A stretch of DNA of 64,000 bases from Haematobia irritans (GCF_050003625.1 NC_134397.1:153036691-153100690); one strand, 5' to 3'. Shown: positions 21,785 to 34,120, counted from the stretch's first letter. The notes: a model not told the origin generated them from the sequence alone. Translations and numbers: made by a program.

Positions 21785-23650
21785 GAAGTAAAATTTTCAA
21801 AAAAATAAATTCTATAGAAATAAAATTTTGACAAAATTTTCTATAGAAATAAAATTTTGACAAAATTTTCTATAGAAATAAAATTTTGACAAAATTTTCT
21901 ATAGAAATAAAATTTTGACAAAATTTTCTATAGAAATAAAATTTTGACAAAATTTTCTATAGAAATAAAATTTTGACAAAATTTTCTATAGAAATATAAT
22001 GTTGACAAAATTTTTATAGAAATAAAATGTTGACAAAATATTTTATAGAAATAAAATTTTGAAAAAAATTTCTATAGAAATAAAATTTTGACAAAATTTT
22101 CTATAGAAATTAAATTTTGACAAAATTTTCTATAGAAATAAAATTTTGACAAAATTTTCTATAGAAATAAAATTTTGACAAAATTTTCTATAGAAATAAA
22201 ATGTTGACAAAATTTTTTATAGAAATAAAATGTTGACAAAATATTTTATAGAAATAAAATTTTGAAAAAAATTTCTATAGAAATACAATTTTGACAAAAT
22301 TTTCTGTAGAAATTAAATTTTGACAAAATTTTCTATAGAAATAAAATTTTGAGAAAATTTTGCATAGAAGTAAAATTTTGACAAAATGTTCTATAGAAAT
22401 TTTGACAAAATGTTGTATAGAAGTAAATTTTTGAGAAAATTTTTTATAGAAATTAAATTTTTCGAAAATTTTGTACATAAATAAAATTTTGACAAGTGTT
22501 TTATAGAAATAAAATTTTGAAAAAAAATCTATAGAAATAAAATTTTCTATAGAAATTAAATTTTGAGAAAATTTTCTATAGAAATAAAATTTTGAGAAAA
22601 TTTTGTATAAAAATTAAATTTTGATAAAATTTTCTATAGAAATAAAATTTTGATAAAATTTTCTATAGAAATAAAATGTTGACAAAATTTTCTATAGAAA
22701 TAAAATTTTGACAAAGCTTTCTATAGAAATAAAATTTTCACAAAATATTCTATAGAAGTAAAATTTTCACAAAATTTTCTATAGGAATAAAATTTTCACA
22801 AAATTTTCTATAGAAATAAAATTTTGACAAAATTTTCTATAGAAATAAAATGTTGACAAAATTTTTTATAGAAATAAAATGTTGACAAAATATTTTATAG
22901 AAATAAAATTTTGAAAAAAGTTTCTATAGAAATAAAATGTTGACAAAATATTTTATAGAAATAAAATTTTGAAAAAAAATTCTATAGAAATTTTCTATAG
23001 AAATTAAATTTTGACAAAATTTTCTATAGAAATAAAATTTTGAGAAAATTTTGCATAGAAATAAAATTTTGACAAAATTTTCTATAGAAATTTTGACAAA
23101 ATGTTGTATAGAAGTAAATTTTTGAGAAAATTTTTTATAGAAATTAAATTTTTCGAAAATTTTGTACATAAATAAAATTTTGACAAAGTGTTTTATAGAA
23201 ATAAAATTTTGAAAAAAAATCTATAGAAATAAAATTTTCTATAGAAATTAAATTTTGAGAAAATTTTCTATAGAAATAAAATTTGGAGAAAATTTTGTAC
23301 AGAAATAAAATTTTGATAAAATTTTCTATAGAAATAAAATGTTGATAAAATTTTCTATAGAAATAAAATGTTGACAACATTTTCTATAGAAATAAAATTT
23401 TGACAAAGCTTTCTATAGAAATAAAATTTTGACAAAAGTTTCAATGGAAATAAAATTTTGACAATATTTTCTATGGAAATAAAATTTTGAGAAAATTTTC
23501 TACAAAAATAAAATTTAGACAAAATTTTCTACAGAAATAAAATTTTGACAAAATTTTCTATAGAAATAAAATTTTGACAAAATTTTCTATAGAAATAAAA
23601 TTTTAACAAAATTTTCTACAGAAATAAAATTTTGACAACATTTTCTATTG
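21785..23650 (+). repeat. Large 29-bp satellite array, about 64 units
   Basis: Unit ATAGAAATAAAATTTTGACA plus AAATTTTCT, with the palindrome TTTCTATAGAAA. Early units are nearly identical. Later ones show substitutions and small length changes. A longer block around TGTTGTATAGAAGTAAATTT (22411) recurs at 23102, a 691-bp higher-order duplication. Confidence 0.92.
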
Positions 23651-25129
23651 TATGATTTTTATCTTAGTATAGAATTATCACTAGTCTTAAAAGTCGTCAA
23701 ATTCTCATCTCCAGTAGATAAAAATTAATAGAGTTTTCAAATTCTGAAGAAGGCAGACAGCATTATCTTCATGTATAATATAATAATATCTACCCTGTGA
23801 CTTTATTAAAATAAAATTTACTGATTCTCATTTCGTTTTTGTTTTGTTGTCTGTTTTTTCCAATATAAATTTTTTTGCAAGTCAGATTTTATGATATTCG
23901 ATTTTTATGTTAAAGCCAATATATAGCCAAAGTTACATACTTTCCACTCAAGAACAACAAGTTATGCGCTAACAAACCCCCCTCCCAAGACATTAAAAAT
24001 CACTTACAGTCTTGTACCAACATCTGCGGCAATTCCAAGAACATGCCCTCTCTCTCTTCTGTCTCGTTAAGTGTCCTCGACATGTGGTCGTAATTCATAG
24101 ACTCAATAAAAATTTTTGACAAATGTATTCGGAATATTTTTATGATTTGTCATCGTCCCGCAACAGCAATAAAGCATTCAATATTAATACTCAAACACAT
24201 TTCGCTCATTAATATACTCCGGACCATTGATTGGCATGGAAATTCACTCGTACGTACGAGAATAATTTCATAGGATTTATAGTTTTTATAAAATCATATG
24301 AAATGTGTATAAATTATCTTGAAATCTCACATAAGGAATTCAGGCCTTAAACGTTTCGTACTTGCTGACCTGATAGCTTTCACATAACGTGAGAAAATCC
24401 CCTTAAATCACGCCCGCAACCATATTGGAGTGAATACTCAAAAGTATCCATTTGAAATGATTTCATATCTTCTTGTCTCCCTGTGTGGACGTAGGGATGG
24501 AGTTTCATCGTGGAGAGGAGGTAGTGAATGTATGATTTTCCAGCCTAAGAAGACATTTATGGGTCACAAAGCTTTAGGCGCTGTGAGACACTTTACTGTT
24601 CATTTTTGGGGATGACACTGAGGTCGGAGTGATTTATGGATGTCACTGAAAATGTGCGTTAAATTGCTTACGTATTGGAAATTAAATGAAAATTAAATGA
24701 AATGTCTGTATTTCTTAAGCCATAAAGTAAATAAATTAAGTTGCATATACTAACGAAGTTCAATCTTGGAGACCACGCTAGATTATGGAAGGCAGATCTC
24801 TTAATGAATAATATTAATTACGAATAAAAGTGTATGTTTTTTCATATATTCTGGTGTACAAAAATGTGTTTGGTGTCGATAATAATTTTGCATAAAAACT
24901 TTGCGATCCATATCTTTATATGCCCGAATTTTCTTATTTATAATATGTGTGAATGTTAACTTAGAAAGTTTGAGTAGGGTGCATGTATAGGATGGGTGAT
25001 TTTCTTGTTCAAGGCAAAAAGCGTCGGCAATATTATTAAATTTTCGAATCAGTTTAGATTTTTTCAAAGTGGCTATATTTGGCAAAGAATATGGCCTTCA
25101 AACGGCCTACAAAGCAATCACATGCTGCA
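23651..25129. other. No recognised gene
   Basis: Non-repetitive by eye. A minus-strand frame of about 94 codons (25085-24801, AYKDMDRKVFMQNYYRHQ) lacks an early ATG and is not recognised. A plus frame at 24430-24615 is likewise unsupported. Confidence 0.4.
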
Positions 25130-25340
25130 CGAAAGTGGCTCAACGATATTTTTGCCCATACCCAGCGGTGTATGGCGCCCACTTTAATCTCCCCAGGCGT
25201 AAAAGTCCAACTGGCTGAGATTCGCAGATTTTGGTAGCCATTGTGCGGTAGAAATGGAGCGCAAAAAATTGGAAGTTTTTCCACAAACATTTTTTTAAGA
25301 GCATTCCGGGATTCTCCATCAATTTGTTCCACTTGCCGAT
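25130..25340 (-). pseudogene. Tc1/mariner transposase C-terminal fragment
   Basis: After a frameshift the minus strand gives FISTAQWLPKSANLSQLDF then YAWGD, the conserved AQWPP-SPDL-PLDY-WG block with the third acidic residue (QLDF). A stretch encoding VEKLPIF precedes it in the neighbouring frame. Comparable to TSAQWPLK...NLLDFAGILE at 62400-62890. Frameshifted and truncated. Confidence 0.6.
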
Positions 25341-25565
25341 GAAGTTATTTTGGACCAATCATAGCAAATACATTTTTTGGCGGTTTAAAGTGAAAATTTA
25401 AAATTTTGACAATTAAATGTCGCAAAAATAGAATAGAAAACCAACAACAACAAAAAAAGTAAATATATAATGAAAATAAAACTTAAAATATCATCCCGCG
25501 ATGATTTAAACCTGTTCCTGTTGATTTTTTCACTTCCATGGAAGTTCTTTTCAGAAGGTAAAAAA

Positions 25566-25761
25566 CAAGTATATACGGCCGTAAGTTTGGCCAAGCCGAA
25601 TCTTATGTACCCTCCTCCATGGATTGCATAGAAATTTGTACTAAAGACTGTCATCCACAATCGAATTACTTGGGTTGCGGTAACATTTGCCGATGGCAAG
25701 GTATCTTAAAACTTCTAAACACCGTCTTCTCAATTGTAAGTTAGTCCACACGGGTTATATA
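25566..25761 (+). repeat. Family A 5' terminal fragment
   Basis: CAAGTATATACGGCCGTAAG through GTAAGTTAGTCCACACGGG, ending where MITE A inserted. Confidence 0.85.
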
Positions 25762-26409
25762 CACTGAAAAAAATATTGTCGTGAGGTCAAAGATTTCATG
25801 TCTACGAATACAAATTTTGCTTAGCATAGAAGACGCATTTCTCTAAAATAAAGTTATTTTCCTTGTACAAAAGTCGATAAACTTTTCAATGAAGTCGTGT
25901 TGTCCTTATAATTAAGTGATTTGACTTAAAAATGGGTATCTTAACATGAAAGAAAAAATTTATAGGCTAAGGTCAACTTGACTTTAATAATTCAGAAAAA
26001 TTCTTTAAATTTAATGAAATTGTCTTTAAATTTGTTGTCTTTTTGCATCTTGACTACAAAGCAAAAAATCGTTCAAATATAGGACATGTTTTTCAAAACT
26101 TTATTTTAACGAAGTTTTTTACTTGAAACCTAGCATAATTTCTACTGGAAGTCAAGTCTAAATTTGGAAAATAAAGTTGCCGTTAACTCGCTTTTAAAGT
26201 ACTTTGATAGCATATGAAGCAAAAAAGCTGAGAAAGCGAAAAATTAAAATTTGCTTCCTAGAAGCAAGTACACAAAACCTAAATTTAAAAGAGAATTGTG
26301 TCTTAAAAGTGTCCTTACTTGTATTCTCCGCTTCTTTGGCTCGGAATCAATACCAAATTTTTTAAAGTAAAGCCAAAATCTTTGGAACCGAGTATGCTTT
26401 TTTTCAGTG
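25762..26409 (+). mobile_element. MITE A (648 bp), copy 2
   Basis: CACTGAAAAAAATATTGTCG to TTTTTTTCAGTG between TA duplications (25760-25761, 26410-26411). Closely matches the 15544 copy apart from an internal difference near the start (AAAATACGAATA part missing). Confidence 0.88.
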
Positions 26410-26421
26410 TATTAAACAAAA

Positions 26422-28168
26422 ACAAGTATATACGGCCGTAAGTTCGGCCAGGCCGAAGCTTATGTACCCTCCATCATGGATTGCGTAGAAACTTCTTCTA
26501 AACACTGCCATCCACAAACGAATTACTTAAGTTGCGGTAACGCTTGCCGATGGCAAGGTATCTTAAAACCTCCAAACACCATCTTCTAAATTGTATGTCC
26601 ATACTTGGTATATATTAAATCAAAAAAGATCGATCCAATACGTATATTATTCAGTTTTACAAAGTAGACATAAAATTTTGACAAAATTTTCTACAGAAAG
26701 AAAATATTAAAAAATTTTCTATGGAAATAAAATTTTCACAAAATTTTCTATAGAAATAAAAATTTTGACAAAATTTTCTATAAAAAGAAAATTTTGACAA
26801 AAATTTCTACAGAAATAAAATGTTAACAAAATGTTCTATAGAAATAAACTTTTGACAAAATTTTCTATAGAAATAAAATCTTGGTCGATTATTTTTGGCT
26901 CGAGTGGCAACTATGATTATGAACCGAATAAAATTTGAACAAAATTTTCTATAGAAATAAAATTTTGACAATGATGAAAATTTTATTATGAACCGAATAA
27001 AATTTTAACAAAATTTTCTCTAGAAATAAAATTTTGACAACATTTTCTATAGAAATAAAATTTTGACAACATTTTCTATAGAAATAAAATTTTGGTAGAT
27101 TATTTTTGGCTCTAGTGGCAACCATGATTATGAACCGATATGGACCAATTTTTGTGTGATTGTTAGAGACCATATACCAACACCATGTACCAAATTTCAG
27201 CCGGATCGGATGAAATTATCTTCTCTTTGAGGCTCCGCAAGCCAAATCTGGGGATCGGTTTATATGGGGGCTATATATAATTAAGGACCGATATGGACCA
27301 ATTTTTGCATGGCTGTTAGAGACTATATACCGACATCATGTACCAAATTTCAGCCGGATCGGATGAAATTATCTTCTCTTTGAGGCTCCGCAAGCCAAAT
27401 CTGGGGATCGGTTTATATGGGGGCTATATATAATTATGGACCGATGGGAACCAATTTTTGCATGGTTGTTAGAGACCATATACCAACACCATTTACCAAA
27501 TTTCAGCCGGATCGGATGAAATTTGCTTCTCTTTTAGGCTCCGCAAGCCAAATCTGGAGATCGGTTTATATGGGGGCTATATATAATTATGGACTGATGT
27601 GAACCAATTTTTGCATGGTTGTTAGAGACTATATACCAACATCATGTACCAAATTTCAGCCGGATCGGATGAAATATGCTTTGTTAGAGGCTCCACAAGC
27701 CAAATCTGGCGATCGGTTTATATGGGGGCTATATATAATTATGGACCGATGTGGACCAATTTTTGCATGGTTGTTAGAGACCATATACCAACACTATATA
27801 CCAAATTTCAGCCGGATCGGATGAAATATGCTTCTTTTAGAGGCTCCACAAGCCAAATCTGAGGGTCCCTTTATATGGGGGCTATACGTAAAAGTGGACC
27901 GATATGGCCCATTTTCAATACCATCCGACCTACATCGATAACAACTACTTGTGCCAAGTTTCAAGTCGATAGCTTGTTTCGTTCGGAAGTTAGCGTGATT
28001 TCAACAGACGGACGGACGGACGGACGGACGGACATGCTTAGATCGACTCAAAATTTCACCACGACCTAGAATATATATACTTTATGGGGCCTTAGAGCAA
28101 TATTTCGATGTGTTACAAACGGAATGACAAAGTTAATATACCCCCATCCTATGATGGAGGGTATAAAA
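26422..28168 (+). repeat. Family A, complete copy
   Basis: Best reference copy with 50271-52146. It has the GGCC terminus, a 200-bp 5' domain, a 29-bp array (26650-27105), four to five 153-bp monomers (27130-27860), the segment ending GACGGACGGACGGACATGC, the GTGTTACAAACGGAATGAC block, and the final imperfect hairpin CCCCCATCCTATGATGGAGG before GTATAAAAAG. The layout and the GTCGATCT/GTCCGTC phrases resemble dipteran INE-1/DINE-1 (Helitron/Helentron-associated) elements. No coding capacity. Confidence 0.85.
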
Positions 28169-30525
28169 AGGCCGCTTAAATACGTATATAATTCAGTTTT
28201 ACAAAATTTTCTATAGAAATAAATTTTTGACAAAATTTTCTATAGAAATAAAATTTTAAAAAAATTTTCTATAGAAATAAAATTTTAAAAAAATTTTCTA
28301 TAGAAATAAAATTTTGACCAAATTTTGTATAGTTATAAAATTTTGAAAAAAAAATTCTATAGAAATAAAATTTTGACAATATGTTCTATAGAAATAAAAT
28401 CTTGAAAAAATTTTGTATAGTAATAAAATTTTGACAACATTTTGTATAGTAATAAAATTTTGACAAACTGTTCTATAGTAATAAAATGTTGGTAGATTAT
28501 TTTTGGGGATAGGCTATATATAACTATAGACCGATATGGCATGGTTGTTGGCGGCCATATACTAGCGCAATATACCAAATTTCACCACGTACCAAATTTC
28601 TACCGGATCGGATGAATTTTGCTCATCCAAGAGCTCCGGAGGTCAAATTTGGGGATCGGTTTATACGGGGGCTACATATAATTATGGACCGATGTGGACC
28701 AATTGTTGCATAGAGACCATTTACTTGGACCATGTACCAAATTTCAACCGGATCGGATGAAATTTGCTTCTCTAAGAGGCTCTGCAAGCCAAATCTGGGG
28801 ATCGGTTATATGGGGACTATATATAATTGTGGACCGATGTGGACCAATTTTTGTATGGTTGTTAGAGACCATATAGTAACACCATGTACCAAATTTCAGC
28901 CGGATTGGATGAAATTTGCTTCACTTAGAGGCTCCGCAAGCCAAATCTGGGGATCGGTTATATGGAGGCTACATATAATTGTGGACCGATGTGAACCAAT
29001 TTTTGCATGGTTGTTAGAGACCATACACTTAGACCATGTACCAAATTTCAGCCGGATGAGATGAAAATTGCTTCTCTAAGAGGCTCCGCAAGCCAAATCT
29101 GGGGTTCGGTTATATGGAGGCTATATAGTTATGGACCGATGTGGACCAATTGTCGTATAGTTGTTATAGACCATATACTAACACCATGTAACAAATTTCT
29201 GCAGGCTCGGATGAAATTTGCTCCACTTAGAGGCTCCGCAAGCCAAATCTGGGGATCGGTTATATCGAGGCTATATATAATTGTGGACCGATGTGGACCA
29301 ATTTTTGCATGGTTGTTAGAGACCATACACTTAGACCATGTACCAAATTTCAGCCGGATGATATAAAATTTGCTTCTTTAAGAGGCTCCACAGGGAGCCA
29401 CCGTGGTGCAATGGTTAGCATGCCCGCCTTGCATACACAAGGTCGTGGGTTCGATTCCTGCTACGACCGAACACCAAAAAGTTTTTCAGCGGTGGATTAT
29501 CCCACCTCAGTAATGCTGGTGACATTTCTGAGGGTTTCAAAGCTTCTCTAAGTGGTTTCACTGGAATGTGGAACGCCGTTCGGACTCGGCTATAAAAAGG
29601 AGGTCCCTTGTCATTGAGCTTAACATGGAATCGGGCAGCACTCAGTGATAAGAGAGAAGTTCACCACTGTGGTATCACAATGGACTGAATAGTCTAAGTG
29701 AGCCTGATACATCGGGCTGCCACATAACCTAACCTAACCTAACCTAAGAGGCTCCACAAGCCAAATCTGGAGATCGGTTATATGGAGGTATGTAATTATG
29801 AACCGATGTGGACCAATTTTTGCATAGTTGTTAGAGACCATATACTAACACCATGTACCAAATTTCAACCGGATCGGATGAATTCTGCTCCTCTTAGAGG
29901 CTCCGCAAGCCAAATCTGAGCGTCGGTGTATATGGGGGTTATATATAATTACGGATCGATATAGACCATTTACTGCATGGTTGTTAGAAATCATATACTA
30001 ACACCACGTACCAAATTTCAACCGAATCGGATGAATTTTGCTCATCCATGAGGCTCCGGAAGCCAAATCGGGGGATCGGTTTATATGGGGGCTATATATA
30101 ATTATGGACCGATAAGGACCAATCTTTGAATAGTTGTTATAGGCCATATACTAACACCATGTACCAAATTTCAACCGGATCGTATGAATTTTGCTTCTCT
30201 AAGAGACTCCGAAAGCCAAATCTTGGGGTCGGTTTATATGGGGGCTATACGTAAAAGTGGTCCAATATGGCCCATTTGCAATACCATTCCACCTACATTA
30301 ATAACAACTATTTGCGTTAAGTTTCAAGTTGATAGCTTGTTTCGTTCGCAAGTTAGCGTGATTTAAACATAGGAACGGACGGACATTCTTAGATCGTCTC
30401 AGAATTTCACCATGACTTAGAATATACGAGTATTTACTTTACGGGATCTTAGAGTAAATATTTCGATGTGTTACCAACGGAATGGCAAAATTAATATACC
30501 CCCATCCTATGGTGGAGGGTATAAT
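28169..30525 (+). repeat. Family A copy, 5'-truncated, carrying a SINE
   Basis: Starts abruptly at GGCCGCTTAAATACGTATA next to the preceding copy's end, then a 29-bp array (28195-28495), about ten monomers with the SINE at 29393-29745, and the normal 3' hairpin ending near 30525. Monomers in 28700-29390 have lost two bases (GGATCGGTTATATGG), breaking the 51-codon periodicity. Confidence 0.85.
29393..29745 (+). mobile_element. tRNA-derived SINE, full length
   Basis: About 352 bp. A tRNA-like head carries a Pol III A box TGGTGCAATGG (29404-29414) and B box GGTTCGATTCC (29448-29458). A unique body follows, then a tail ending CCTGATACATCGGGCTGCCA and (AACCT)n. Flanked by the 13-14 bp target duplication TAAGAGGCTCCACA (29379-29392 and 29745-29758), as expected for LINE-driven retroposition. 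The tail matches the 3' end of the LINE at 41326-42214. It is a SINE, not a tRNA gene. Confidence 0.92.
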
Positions 30526-30530
30526 AACAA

Positions 30531-30850
30531 GACAACTACACTCAAATCGATGATTTGACAGTGGCAAAGGAAAAGAGATATGTGTGTACAGGTTTATTTC
30601 GGCAAAGGCGGCTATCATAAACCTTTGTTCGGAAGGTTCAATGTGATTCACTGTGGGTTTAGTGAACTGCCTGAATTTATTCTGATAATTGGTTGATAGT
30701 TTTGCTGCAAGTAGATGTTGCTGATGAGGAATGTGGTAATTCCGAAACGTGCGTCCATCCAACCATCTTGCAGTCTATAGGGCTTTGTCCAAGTAAATTT
30801 TGTAACATTCTTTTCCTCTGTTGGTTAAGCTACACTTGTAGTTTAGTTTA
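30531..30850 (+). repeat. Unclassified dispersed repeat F, copy 2
   Basis: Matches 21418-21780 (CTACACTCAAATCGATGATT, CAACCATCTTGCAGTCTATA). Lies between a family A 3' end and one 29-bp unit. Confidence 0.75.
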
Positions 30851-30893
30851 AACGAAATAAAATTTTTACAACATTTTTTATAGAAATGAAATA

Positions 30894-31360
30894 TTGGTAT
30901 TATTATGCTATTGAAAAGAAAATGCCAGATACCCATCTTACAAGCCTGACTATACATATGTTTCAGTGTTGGGTAATTCACATTTCCACAGTCTCTATTA
31001 AGATCTGGCTGGGTGAGATGATTCAATTTGGGGCTTATATGCTACTTTCTTATGGAAATTACACACGAGAATCATTTCTCCCAAGTTGAATCATTTTTTC
31101 ACCACCACTGTGCATCATCTTCTCATATAGCTACAATCCCTTAATCTTATTTTTTCGATTTCAATTTGTTATTACATTACTGCAACAACAGATTGAAATC
31201 TTTTTTTTAGAGGCATTGCTGAATACACCTGATTGGTGAACGATCACACAATGTCTTGTTTCTAGTCAACAACAACTACTGTGATAACTATTTGAAACTG
31301 GTTTCAAGGCTTGTAAGATGGGTATCTGGCATTTTCTTTGCAATAGCATAATAATACCAA
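30894..31360. mobile_element. Inverted-repeat element (467 bp) with 54-bp arms
   Basis: The left arm 30894-30947 begins TTGGTATTATTATGCTATTG. The right arm 31307-31360 is its reverse complement with one mismatch in 54. No convincing target duplication and no transposase. Probably a MITE or foldback element. Confidence 0.8.
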
Positions 31361-32502
31361 TTCCTTAATCTTCATGTCCAATTAGCTCGCATTTAAAATT
31401 GTAATTAATGTAAAATAATTGATTTGGACGAAAAACTAGCCTGTGTTGATATCAGGCTGACATAAAAAGAGAAATGAAATGATGACAAACTTCAAAATAA
31501 CCTTTCTTTGAAATTTGGTAGATTTTTGGTAAAATTTTCTTCAAATTTTGGCAGAATATTTTTGCACGAGTTGCAACCTACAATTTTTACAAAACGGCCA
31601 AGTTTTACAAAAGAGCTCAGTCAGTTGGTCCATTGCAACATTAAGGTTGCCTACTCCCGGCATATAAAATGCAACCCTCGTACATTTACCTTAAAATTGT
31701 GTTCAACTTCTTCCTTAACTTGACCATATTTTACTATTCTTTGGACTATGCATTATAACGCAAATCTCGGTGAACATCTTCAAAAGTCTACTTGACTTTA
31801 AGAGCACAATAAAATGGTCATGGCAATAGAAATTATACCCGCAATACAATCTTTATATTTCACCGTGAAATAGAATGAAATGAAATGCAAATAAATCAAA
31901 GTAATTGAGCAGTGATTATGGTGAGTGAGTTCTATTATGCTAATGAGAGGATAGAATCTTCTTCCAAGTTATAGCAACTACAAAAACTACAATAGTATTG
32001 GTGAAATAAATTACTTCAGTACTCTGTAGGTGTGTGTGTGTGTGTGCGAACCATCTGCAATGGGGGTCTTTCGTTTCGCATGTGTTTAATTAGATGGGTG
32101 GTTCTCGTAGAAGAAGAGATAAAATGTGGATATTAATGAATTTGAAGTAGAAAGAACAATTTATATGGAATTACAATCATCTTGATTGGTAGAAAAGTGA
32201 GAATGTGCTAATAATGATGTCATGTCAATAGAATTGACAATGGACGACAGGTGGATGAATACGAATGGTTATGTTAATTGGTTTAATTTGCTAACGGAGA
32301 AAATGAAAATCGATGAATTGTCATTAATAGTTCTTAACGTGTACAATTATGTCAAATCAAGCGCTATTACATGAGCACATATTGATTACAGCTTAGAATT
32401 GAAGTTAGTATAAGCTATGCTTTTTCAATTCGCCCTATAATATTTAACTGTATAACCTCATCGATTTTCCAAAATATGTGTCCTAAATTTAATAAACAAC
32501 AT
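31361..32502. other. No gene seen; GT microsatellite
   Basis: Contains a (GT)n tract at about 32029-32046. Otherwise apparently unique AT-rich DNA without a supported coding frame. Confidence 0.45.
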
Positions 32503-32851
32503 GTAAGGAAAGTCTAAAGTTAGACGGGGCCGACAATATTATACCCTTCACCACTATGTATAACAACATTTTTGATACATCCTAACACCTTCAAATTTGT
32601 TAGTAACTATATAAAGGTTTATATTCCCATATACAAATATTTAAATATGGACCGATTTTGACAAAATTAAACTCACAAAATGTCTAGACTCAAAATTTAG
32701 AGACGGACCATAATGTTATTTAAAAAATATTGAAAATATTTAAATTGCATAAAAGTTGCTAAAATCGTAATTGAACCCTCAGTGCAAAACTTCAAAATTT
32801 TTGAAATGATACTTTGGCCCCGTGGTCATATGGATCTAAATCGGGCGAGTA
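32503..32851 (-). repeat. Family B terminal part, minus orientation
   Basis: AAGTCTAAAGTTAGACGGGG then CCGACAATATTATACCC, TTCACCACTATGT and diverged B text to TCTAAATCGGGCGAG, where the mariner begins. Confidence 0.7.
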
Positions 32852-32853
32852 TA

Positions 32854-34120
32854 ACAGTTTGGCTGATAAGTCCCCGGTCTGACACATAGATGGCGTCATA
32901 TTATTTTTATATAGTACCAACCTTCAAATGATTCGTGTCAAAATTTGACGTCTGTAAGTCAATTAGTTTGTGAGATAGAGCGTCTTTTGTGAAGCTACTT
33001 TTGTTATTGTGAAAAAAAGAAATTTCGTGTTTTGATAAAATACTGCTTTCTGAAGGGAAAAAATACGGTGGAAGCAAAAACTTGTTTTGACAATGAGTTT
33101 CCGGACTCTGCCCCAGGGAAATCGACAATAATTGATTGGTATGCAAAATTCAAGCGTGGTGAAATGATCACGGAGGACGGTGAACGCAGTGGACGCCCGA
33201 AAGAGGTGGTTACCGACGAAAACATCAAAAAAATCCACAAAATGATTTTGAATGACCGTAAAATGAAATTGATCGAGATAGCAGAGGCCTTAAAGATATC
33301 AAAGGAACGTGTTGATCATATCATTCATCAATATTTGGATATGCGGAAGCTCTGTGCAAAATGAGTGGCGCGCGAGCTCACATTTGACCAAAAACAACAA
33401 CGTGTTGATGATTCTGAGCGGTGTTTTCAGCTGTTAACTCGTAATACGCCCGTGTTTTTCCGTCGATATGTGACAATGGATGAAACATGGCTCCATCACT
33501 ACACTCCTGAGTCCAATCGACAGTCGGCTGAGTGGACAGCGACCGGTGAACCGTCTCCGAAGCGTGAAAAGACTCAAAAGTCCGCTGGCAAAGTAATGGT
33601 CTCTGTTTTTTGGGATGCGCATGGAATAATTTTTATCGATTATCTTGAGAAGGGAAAAACCATCAACAGTGTCTATTATATGGCGTTATTGGAGCGTTTT
33701 AAGTTCGAAATCGCGGCAAAATGGCCCCATATGAAGAAGAAAAAAGTGTTGTTTCACCAAGACAACGCACCGTGCCACAAGTCATTGAGAACGATGGCAA
33801 AAATTCATGAATTCGGCTTCGAATTGCTTCCCCACCCACCGTATTCTCCAGATCTGGCCCAGCGACTTTTTCTTGTTCTCAGACCTCACAAGGATGCTCG
33901 CAGGGAAAAAATTTGGCTGCAATGAATAGGTGATCGCCGAAACAGAGGCCTATTTTGAGGCAAAACCGAAGGACTACTACCAAAATTGTATAAAAAAATT
34001 GGAAGGTCGTTATAATCGTTGTATCGCTATTGAAGGGAACTATGTTGATTAATAAAAACGAATTTTGACAAAAAAAATGTGTTTTTCTTTGTTAGACCGG
34101 GGCCTTATCAGCCAACCTGT
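32854..34120 (+). mobile_element. Himar1-like mariner (irritans subfamily), about 1.27 kb
   Basis: Terminal repeats ACAGTTTGGCTGATAAGTCC and, in reverse, ACAGGTTGGCTGATAAGGCC, between TA duplications (32852-32853, 34121-34122). Length, termini and protein match the mariner type described from Haematobia irritans, recognised from memory of the family. The right flank is not family B, so adjacent DNA has been rearranged or deleted. Confidence 0.9.
33011..34052 (+). pseudogene. Himar1-like mariner transposase, inactivated
   Basis: About 345 codons with DD34D architecture. The N-terminal DNA-binding region includes VEAKTCFDNEFPDSAPGKST and SKERVDHIIHQYL. Catalytic motifs are VTMDETWLHHY (Asp codon 33479), FHQDNAPCHKS (33761) and, after a frameshift, SDFFLFSDL (33864). 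Lesions: no ATG at the expected start (TGT GAA AAA AAG), TGA at 33362-33364 where the family has Trp in the WVPREL linker motif, a 2-nt loss near 33857-33860 just before the third Asp, and TAG at 33927. With the 2-nt loss corrected for, 34 residues separate the last two Asp codons. The WVPREL and YSPDL linker motifs are both damaged. Clearly dead. Confidence 0.93.

Noticed and set aside
22275..23380. Minus-strand frames such as KFYFYRKFCQNFISIENF
   Set aside because: Translation of the 29-bp satellite (three units give 29 codons). Not a protein gene.
21785..23650. Could the 29-bp direct repeats be a CRISPR array?
   Set aside because: Repeats are contiguous with no unique spacers, and the sequence is eukaryotic. 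It is a minisatellite.
24801..25085. 94-codon minus-strand frame
   Set aside because: No early ATG, no recognised motif, and its upstream end overlaps a transposase relic in another frame. Kept only as a note.
29393..29470. tRNA-like sequence with A and B boxes
   Set aside because: It is the head of a 352-bp retroposed SINE with a target duplication and a LINE-type tail. The anticodon arm does not form a clean 5-bp stem with a 7-nt loop.
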